DNA from: Campylobacterota bacterium
Lineage (GTDB): Bacteria > Campylobacterota > Campylobacteria > Campylobacterales > Sulfurovaceae
Reading direction: 5' to 3'
DNA length: 9,541 nucleotides
Assembly: GCA_022600655.1 (NCBI GenBank)
Contig: JAHZJZ010000240.1
Location: 1-9,541 of the forward strand
The notes under the pieces are model-generated. The model worked only from the letters and a program-made list of their open reading frames with translations. It was not told where the DNA came from and made no database searches. Positions 5,443-9,541 of this stretch are shown in pieces. How positions within the stretch are numbered: position 1 is the stretch's first letter; every line of letters starts with the position of its first letter. The translations under genes and the position numbers were made by a program.

Positions 5443-7621
5443 AATCTAACTTCTCCTTTTTGTATCCTACTTTAACACTACCTCCCTCTTTTAACGAACC
5501 AAATAGCACCTCATCAGTGAGTGCCTCTTTAATCTGCTCATCAATAACCCGTGAAATCTCTCTGGCACCATAAAGGTCATTGTACCCCTCTTGGGCAATA
5601 TACTCTTTGGCTTTACTGTTTAACTTAATCGTGATGCCTTTACTCTCCATCTGCTTGTTAAGTTTGGCTATTTCAGTATCGACAATCTTTAAAATCACCT
5701 CAAAACTTAAATGTTTGAACTCAACAACTGAGCTTAATCTGTTTCTAAACTCTGGAGAGAAGAAATCCTTCATGGCTGTATCGGTCTTACTGCTATCATC
5801 TTTGGCAAAGCCCATTACATTGGCCTCTTTAGTACCAAGATTTGAGGTCATGATTAAGATAACATTTTTAAAGTCACTCACTACTCCATTATTGTCCGTT
5901 AACTTCGCCCCATCCATTACTTGCAATAAAATGTTCATAATGTCAGGATGAGCCTTCTCTATCTCATCAAGTAATAACACCGTATGAGGATGTTTTTTAA
6001 TCATCTCAGTCAAAAGACCACCCTGTTCATAACCAACGTACCCTGGAGGGGCTCCGATGAGACGACTGAGTGCATGTTTTTCCATATACTCACTCATATC
6101 AATTCGCTCAAAATTGATATCCATACTATTGGCTAACTCTGTACTTAAGGCTGTTTTTCCTACCCCTGTAGGTCCAACAAAAAGGAACGCACCAATAGGT
6201 CTGTCTTCTTGATTAAGTCCTGCATAAGAGCGTTTGATTGATTTAACAATGGTATCTATGGCACTGTTTTGACCAATAATTTTTGACTTAAGGTCAAGAG
6301 CCAAGCCTTGTAGTTTAGAGGTATCATCTGTTGAGACTACGGTTGAAGGTAGTTTTAACATTCGTGCGACACTCTCTTCTATATCACTACTCTCAATGGT
6401 CACATCTTTTTTATCTTGAAGCATAAAGTGAGCCCCTACCTCATCGATAATATCCATCGCTTTATCTGGTAGGAATCTGTCATGCAAGTACTTGACACTT
6501 AAATCAACAGCACTCTGTAGGGCTTCATCTGAGAAAGAGATTTGATGATACTCTTCATACTTATGTTTAATCCCTTGAAGAATCATCATCGTATCACTAG
6601 CACTTGGCTCCTCAATATCTATTTTTGAGAAACGTCGTGAAAGTGCCTTATCTTTATCTAAATAGTTACGGAACTCAGCATAGGTTGTCGCTCCGATACA
6701 TTTTAAGTCACCACGAGCAAGGGCAGGTTTAAGTAAATTGGCAGCATCCATGCTTCCACCACTGGTCGCCCCAGCACCGACTAAAGTGTGAATCTCATCA
6801 ATAAAAATAACAGCTCTTTCAATACTCTCTAGCTCTTGCAACACACCTTTAAGTCGTTTTTCAAAATCACCTCGATACTTGGTTCCAGAAATCATCGCAC
6901 CTAAATCAAGAGCAAAAATTTCACTATTTTTTAAAATATCAGGAACTTCATCATTGGCTATCTTTAGAGCTAAGCCCTCAGCGATGGCTGTTTTACCAAC
7001 ACCTGGTTCACCAACAAGCAGTGGATTGTTTTTCTTTCGTCTACAAAGCGTCTGCATCACTCTATCAATCTCACTGCTTCGTCCCACGACAGGGTCAATC
7101 TTACCTGTTCTGGAAAGTGCCACAAGTTCTACCGTATAAGCAGTCAAGTTTGGATGTTCATCCTCCTCAGCTTCAACAGGCTCTTGCATGGTACTATGAG
7201 ATATGGCTTCTAAAATATCCACCCGACTAATACCCTCATTTTGCATTACCACATAAGCATAACTCTTATCTTGGGTAAAAATTGAGGCTATCATATCACC
7301 TATTCTGGCTTCTGATTTTCCTGCACTGTTAATATGTGTCATCATATCATTCATAACATGAGAGAGTGTCACCGTCTCATATGGTTCATTTTCGGTCTCA
7401 TCTTCTTTAAATTCAACTACAGGAGTATTGGCTTGAAGATAGGCTTCAACTAATTCACGCATATAAGCCACATTACCACCTACCATTGAGAGTATCTCTG
7501 CACCCTCTTTGCTTTTTAGCATAGATAAAAAGATATGTTCTAAGGTGAGATATTCGTGTCGGTTCTCTTTAGCATACCGAACTGAGTCTCTAAATACATT
7601 ATTAAGTTCTATACTTATCAT
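5426..7621 (-). CDS. clpA: ATP-dependent Clp protease ATP-binding subunit ClpA
   Basis: ClpA is the hexameric AAA+ unfoldase that feeds proteins to ClpP. The 731 aa (E. coli 758) show an N-terminal Clp repeat domain (1-140) that docks ClpS, with the LTLEHIFLSML block at 25-35. Ring D1 has Walker A GEPGVGKT (204-211), pore loop KYRGDFE (248-254) and Walker B VIFIDEIH (271-278). Ring D2 has Walker A GPTGVGKT (483-490), pore loop GYVGYEQGG (527-535), Walker B LLLDEIEKAH (549-558), sensor 1 TSN (592-594) and the arginine-finger block PEFRNRL (623-629). There is no long coiled-coil middle domain between the rings, which separates it from ClpB and ClpC. The ClpP-contact loop, IGL in E. coli ClpA, appears to be MGF (603-605). 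The ATG has AAAGGA just upstream and lies 27 bp after clpS. Intact and full length. Confidence 0.97.
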   Translation of the reverse strand: MISIELNNVFRDSVRYAKENRHEYLTLEHIFLSMLKSKEGAEILSMVGGNVAYMRELVEAYLQANTPVVEFKEDETENEPYETVTLSHVMNDMMTHINSAGKSEARIGDMIASIFTQDKSYAYVVMQNEGISRVDILEAISHSTMQEPVEAEEDEHPNLTAYTVELVALSRTGKIDPVVGRSSEIDRVMQTLCRRKKNNPLLVGEPGVGKTAIAEGLALKIANDEVPDILKNSEIFALDLGAMISGTKYRGDFEKRLKGVLQELESIERAVIFIDEIHTLVGAGATSGGSMDAANLLKPALARGDLKCIGATTYAEFRNYLDKDKALSRRFSKIDIEEPSASDTMMILQGIKHKYEEYHQISFSDEALQSAVDLSVKYLHDRFLPDKAMDIIDEVGAHFMLQDKKDVTIESSDIEESVARMLKLPSTVVSTDDTSKLQGLALDLKSKIIGQNSAIDTIVKSIKRSYAGLNQEDRPIGAFLFVGPTGVGKTALSTELANSMDINFERIDMSEYMEKHALSRLIGAPPGYVGYEQGGLLTEMIKKHPHTVLLLDEIEKAHPDIMNILLQVMDGAKLTDNNGVVSDFKNVILIMTSNLGTKEANVMGFAKDDSSKTDTAMKDFFSPEFRNRLSSVVEFKHLSFEVILKIVDTEIAKLNKQMESKGITIKLNSKAKEYIAQEGYNDLYGAREISRVIDEQIKEALTDEVLFGSLKEGGSVKVGYKKEKLDFVFGI
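5453..5458 (-). promoter_or_regulatory. Ribosome binding site that supports the aat TTG start
   Basis: AAGGAG on the minus strand inside the last codons of clpA, 10 bp before TTG 5440-5442. It is the only good site near the beginning of the Aat frame. Confidence 0.55.
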
Positions 7622-7648
7622 TTTCTATCCTTTAAAAATTACTGTTTT

Positions 7649-7984
7649 TCACTCTTCTTCAAGCGTTGCAAGAAGGGGAAAGCCACTTTTCTGAGCCAAC
7701 TCTTTCACTTGATAAACTTTCGTTTGGGCAATCTCATAAGTGTATATACCACAAACAGCCCGTCCATGTTTATGAACATTGAGCATAATCTGTTCCGATT
7801 CAATTATATTCTTATGAAAAATACGTATCAAAATCTCTACTACAAAATCCATTGTAGTATAGTCATCATTATGTAGCAGAACCTTATACTTTGTTGGTTC
7901 TACTAAAGCTAATGATGACTCTATCTCTTCTTCTATTCTTGGCAATAATCTATCCTTGTTACGATAATCTTTTAAAGTTAACAT
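7649..7984 (-). CDS. clpS: ClpS adaptor (N-degron recognin)
   Basis: ClpS binds proteins with N-terminal Leu, Phe, Tyr or Trp and delivers them to ClpA. In the 111-aa product an N-terminal extension (1-30) of the kind that enters the ClpA pore precedes the core: YKVLLHNDDYTTMDFVVEIL (33-52), IMLNVHKHGRAVCGIYT (66-82), EIAQTKV (84-90) and GFPLLATLEEE at the end. The specificity pocket residues N39, D40, D41, M45 and H71 correspond to N34, D35, D36, M40 and H66 of E. coli ClpS, so normal N-degron binding is expected. It is the first gene of the clpS-clpA-aat-tal run. The ATG at 7984 gives the normal length, but no convincing Shine-Dalgarno precedes it. The leader to a plausible -10 box is very short, so weak or nearly leaderless initiation is possible. 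Confidence 0.96.
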   Translation of the reverse strand: MLTLKDYRNKDRLLPRIEEEIESSLALVEPTKYKVLLHNDDYTTMDFVVEILIRIFHKNIIESEQIMLNVHKHGRAVCGIYTYEIAQTKVYQVKELAQKSGFPLLATLEEE

Positions 7985-7998
7985 AAAAAGTATATCTT

Positions 7999-8004
7999 AT
8001 TTTA
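7999..8004 (-). promoter_or_regulatory. Candidate -10 element of the clpS operon
   Basis: TAAAAT on the minus strand, 14 bp before the clpS ATG. A second candidate, TATACT (minus strand, 7989-7994), ends 4 bp before the ATG and would make the mRNA leaderless. The sequence alone cannot choose between them. Confidence 0.35.
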
Positions 8005-8007
8005 TGT

Positions 8008-8013
8008 TACAAT
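8008..8013 (+). promoter_or_regulatory. Candidate -10 element of bioD
   Basis: TACAAT (with TTATGT before it) lies 25 bp before the GTG start, implying a leader of about 19 nt that contains TAAGGG. The 54-bp gap is shared with the divergent clpS promoter. Confidence 0.45.
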
Positions 8014-8025
8014 CTTAATAAAAAA

Positions 8026-8031
8026 TAAGGG
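8026..8031 (+). promoter_or_regulatory. Ribosome binding site that supports the bioD GTG start
   Basis: TAAGGG lies 7 bp before GTG 8039-8041. Starting there gives MKLLFVTATNTDIGKT, the expected strand plus P-loop, with no earlier in-frame start needed. Confidence 0.6.
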
Positions 8032-8038
8032 TTTAATT

Positions 8039-8686
8039 GTGAAATTACTTTTTGTTACAGCAACCAATACCGATATAGGAAAAACCTACACGACTTTAAA
8101 ACTGATTGAACTATTTGCCAACCAAGGTATCAAAATCGGTGTATGTAAACCCATAGAGACAGGTGTTAACAACACCCCTTTAGATGCTTCCCAACTTCTT
8201 CAAAAGGTACAACAATACAATGCTAATTTCAAACCATTAACACCCAAAGATATAACAGCTTTTACCTTTAAACTTCCTGCCGCACCCTTCTGTGCAGATG
8301 TAAATCATACTATTAAGATAGAGAAAATAAAAGAGAAAATAAAAGAGTTAGAGGGACTTTGTGACCTACTCATTGTCGAAGGAGCTGGGGGATTGATGGT
8401 TCCTATAACCCATAACTACATGATGATAGACTTGGCTAAAGAGTTGGAGGCTAAGACACTTTTAGTAACACCTTCAAAACTTGGATGTATCAATGATACG
8501 CTACTTAGCATCGAAGCGTTAAAAAACAGAAAAATACCTTTTGAATGGTGTGTCAATCTCTTTGAAGATAGAGAGGAGTTTGCAGAAGTTACACAACCAT
8601 TTTATGATAAACGCTCTCCTGAGTGGTGGTCTGTTCAAGATGGACTAGAAGAGTTTGTTCAAAATTTCATAACTACAGAGAGCTAA
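8039..8686 (+). CDS. bioD: Dethiobiotin synthetase
   Basis: BioD carries out the next-to-last step of biotin synthesis: 7,8-diaminopelargonate plus CO2 plus ATP gives dethiobiotin, in the cytoplasm. The 215-aa product has the P-loop TNTDIGKTYTT (9-19, K15), the carbamate-site lysine in CKPIETG (K37), a metal-ligand Asp in PLDASQ (D49), VEGAGGLMVPI (113-123, E114) and the dimer/substrate block KLGCINDTLL (147-156). It starts at GTG with TAAGGG upstream. It is about 10 aa shorter than E. coli BioD, and the C-terminal part after NLF (173-175) lacks the usual adenine-recognition block, as I recall for the Helicobacter enzyme. A 12-bp tandem duplication encodes EKIK twice at 95-102. No other bio gene is in the window. 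A membrane protein gene follows after 7 bp, probably on the same transcript. Confidence 0.95.
   Translation: MKLLFVTATNTDIGKTYTTLKLIELFANQGIKIGVCKPIETGVNNTPLDASQLLQKVQQYNANFKPLTPKDITAFTFKLPAAPFCADVNHTIKIEKIKEKIKELEGLCDLLIVEGAGGLMVPITHNYMMIDLAKELEAKTLLVTPSKLGCINDTLLSIEALKNRKIPFEWCVNLFEDREEFAEVTQPFYDKRSPEWWSVQDGLEEFVQNFITTES
8321..8347 (+). repeat. 12-bp in-frame tandem repeat inside bioD
   Basis: GAGAAAATAAAA occurs twice in perfect tandem (8321-8332 and 8333-8344) and is followed by a third GAG. It encodes EKIKEKIKE in a surface-type helix. Loss or gain of a unit would keep the frame. Confidence 0.9.
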
Positions 8687-8693
8687 CCTAGTA

Positions 8694-9338
8694 ATGAGAC
8701 AGTTGTTTTTAAAACAAAATAGACTAAAGACTTTTTTACTGTTACTCTCACCTGTTTTTATCTGGTCACTTATGGAACCTAGGCATCTAGGTGCGTGGTT
8801 TGCTGAGATTTTACCTCTGTTTATTGGGCTTTTTATTATGATAAAGACTTATAAAACTTTTCCACTAACCACCTTTAGCTACCTTAGCATCTTTATCGGT
8901 GCAGTACTAATGTTAGTAGGGTCTCACTACAGTTACTCTTACGTTCCCTTCTGTGAATGGGTTCAAAATAGTTTAGGGTTTGAACGTAACAACTATGACA
9001 AGATTGTCCATTTTGTTCAAGGCTTTATTATGGCTACATTAATGAGAGAACTTATCGTTCGAAAAAACATCATCTCATCAAACAACTGGATAAACTTTTT
9101 TGCACTAAGTTATGCCATAGCCTTGGCTGCTGTTTGGGAGATAGTTGAGTGGTTTTATGTCATCATCATTGTCTATTTTGGCGTAAAAGAGCCAGAGTCT
9201 GGTTTTTTAGGTACACAAAATTACTATTGGGATGCACAAGCTGATATGTTTTTAGCTTCTATAGGAGCCATAATTGCTCTGATAGTTTTTGAAAAATATC
9301 ACAAAGCACAAATCAAACAGTTAATTAGTTCTGTGTAA
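8694..9338 (+). CDS. DUF2238 (YjdF-type) inner-membrane protein
   Basis: A 214-aa integral membrane protein with hydrophobic segments at about 11-27, 35-50, 60-77, 103-120, 132-160 and 183-200. Polar residues conserved in the DUF2238/YjdF group are visible: YDKIVHFVQGF (101-111), WEIVEWFY (148-155), SGFLGTQNYYWDAQADM (169-185). The last matches the family's FLGTQ-x-x-x-WD-x-Q-x-D-M block. The grouped His, Glu and Asp residues near the membrane surface (H106, E149, E152, D180, D184) hint at a metal or lipid site, but the family has no established function known to me and none is claimed. The ATG is 7 bp after bioD, and only a weak GAGAG-like site inside the end of bioD could serve as Shine-Dalgarno, so translation is probably coupled. 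The end overlaps the convergent gene by 18 bp. Confidence 0.85.
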   Translation: MRQLFLKQNRLKTFLLLLSPVFIWSLMEPRHLGAWFAEILPLFIGLFIMIKTYKTFPLTTFSYLSIFIGAVLMLVGSHYSYSYVPFCEWVQNSLGFERNNYDKIVHFVQGFIMATLMRELIVRKNIISSNNWINFFALSYAIALAAVWEIVEWFYVIIIVYFGVKEPESGFLGTQNYYWDAQADMFLASIGAIIALIVFEKYHKAQIKQLISSV

Positions 9339-9539
9339 CCCATCTATCTCTATGAGACTTGGACTGTTAAAGAGTAGGTCTGGGGTGGGTACTCCTTGGA
9401 CAACTCTTTTATCGGCACACTCTGTTTCTCTAGGAGGATTATCAATAATTTGATACTCCAGCTCACTCAGTATCTTACGAAATGAAACCGTCTCGTGTGA
9501 GACAAAATTATACTTTGCTGGAAGTATGGCATTGGCTAG
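9321..9539 (-). CDS. Partial CDS (C-terminus only), unrecognised family
   Basis: A minus-strand frame enters from the right edge and stays open for 72 codons to TAA at 9321-9323. The other two minus-strand frames are closed within the first 40 bases. The visible tail includes LANAILPAKYNFVSHETVSF, a helix RKILSELEYQII, then DNPPRETECADKR, GVPTPDLLFNSP and SLIEIDGLHRTN. It looks like a cytoplasmic, mixed-composition protein with no membrane segment or low-complexity run, and real coding sequence is likely. I do not recognise the family. It is convergent with the DUF2238 gene and overlaps its last 18 bp. Confidence 0.7.
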   Translation of the reverse strand, partial: LANAILPAKYNFVSHETVSFRKILSELEYQIIDNPPRETECADKRVVQGVPTPDLLFNSPSLIEIDGLHRTN

Positions 9540-9541
9540 AT

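Noticed and set aside
5580..5951. Plus-strand open frame of 123 codons
   Set aside because: It is antisense to the D2 region of clpA, a well-supported gene; its Leu/Ser-rich composition is a mirror of the clpA codons.
6879..7230. Two overlapping plus-strand open frames
   Set aside because: Both are antisense to the D1 Walker region of clpA, with no promoter or ribosome site of their own.
5426..7621. ClpB or ClpC instead of ClpA
   Set aside because: There is no coiled-coil middle domain between or within the rings, and clpS lies directly upstream.
7509..7694. Plus-strand open frame of 61 codons
   Set aside because: It spans the clpA start, the clpA-clpS gap and the clpS end on the opposite strand; no coding signs.
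1..9541. CRISPR array, tRNA or rRNA gene, insertion sequence, intrinsic terminator
   Set aside because: No regularly spaced repeats, cloverleaf, rRNA-like block, transposase or GC-rich hairpin followed by a T run was seen on either strand by eye.

Overview
The window looks like a piece of chromosome from a Campylobacterota (Epsilonproteobacteria) species. The grounds are the AT-rich sequence, the clpS-clpA-aat order (recalled from Campylobacter jejuni, not searched), a short BioD that resembles the Helicobacter type, and a transaldolase that begins with the NFSLWLDFIERD block typical of that phylum. The species cannot be named from sequence alone; Sulfurimonas, Sulfurovum or Arcobacter relatives fit.

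Region 1 (1-3272, all minus strand) is an accessory four-gene operon. In transcription order it holds a 100-aa protein resembling effector-associated constant component EACC1, a caspase-family protease fused to a C-terminal region that looks like VMAP-C (vWA-MoxR-associated protein), a MoxR-type AAA+ ATPase with the upstream PxWRR motif, and the first 107 codons of a protein resembling the SAV_2336 N-terminal family, which usually carries a vWA domain further on. Genes are separated by 12, 1 and 8 bp, and each has its own Shine-Dalgarno. This is the composition of the NTP-dependent 'VMAP ternary' biological conflict systems described by comparative genomics: a MoxR/vWA/VMAP regulatory core controlling a self-destructive protease. 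It is the most interesting part of the window. Its last gene runs off the left edge, so the system is not complete here.

Region 2 (3273-3707) is a short divergent promoter region with back-to-back -10 elements, followed by a plus-strand DksA/TraR-type zinc-finger regulator. Its stop codon shares the palindrome TTAA with the stop of the convergent tal gene.

Region 3 (3704-7984, minus strand) is a housekeeping operon clpS-clpA-aat-tal. Aat adds Leu/Phe to N-termini, ClpS captures such N-degrons and ClpA unfolds them for ClpP (not in the window), so nearly the whole bacterial N-degron pathway sits in one transcript, with transaldolase of the pentose phosphate pathway at the end.

Region 4 (7985-9541) starts with a 54-bp divergent promoter gap. 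Then come bioD (dethiobiotin synthetase) and a DUF2238/YjdF-type membrane protein on the plus strand, 7 bp apart. A minus-strand gene of unrecognised family enters from the right edge and overlaps the membrane protein gene tail-to-tail by 18 bp. No rRNA, tRNA, CRISPR array, insertion sequence or clear intrinsic terminator was seen. No gene-free stretch exceeds about 100 bp.
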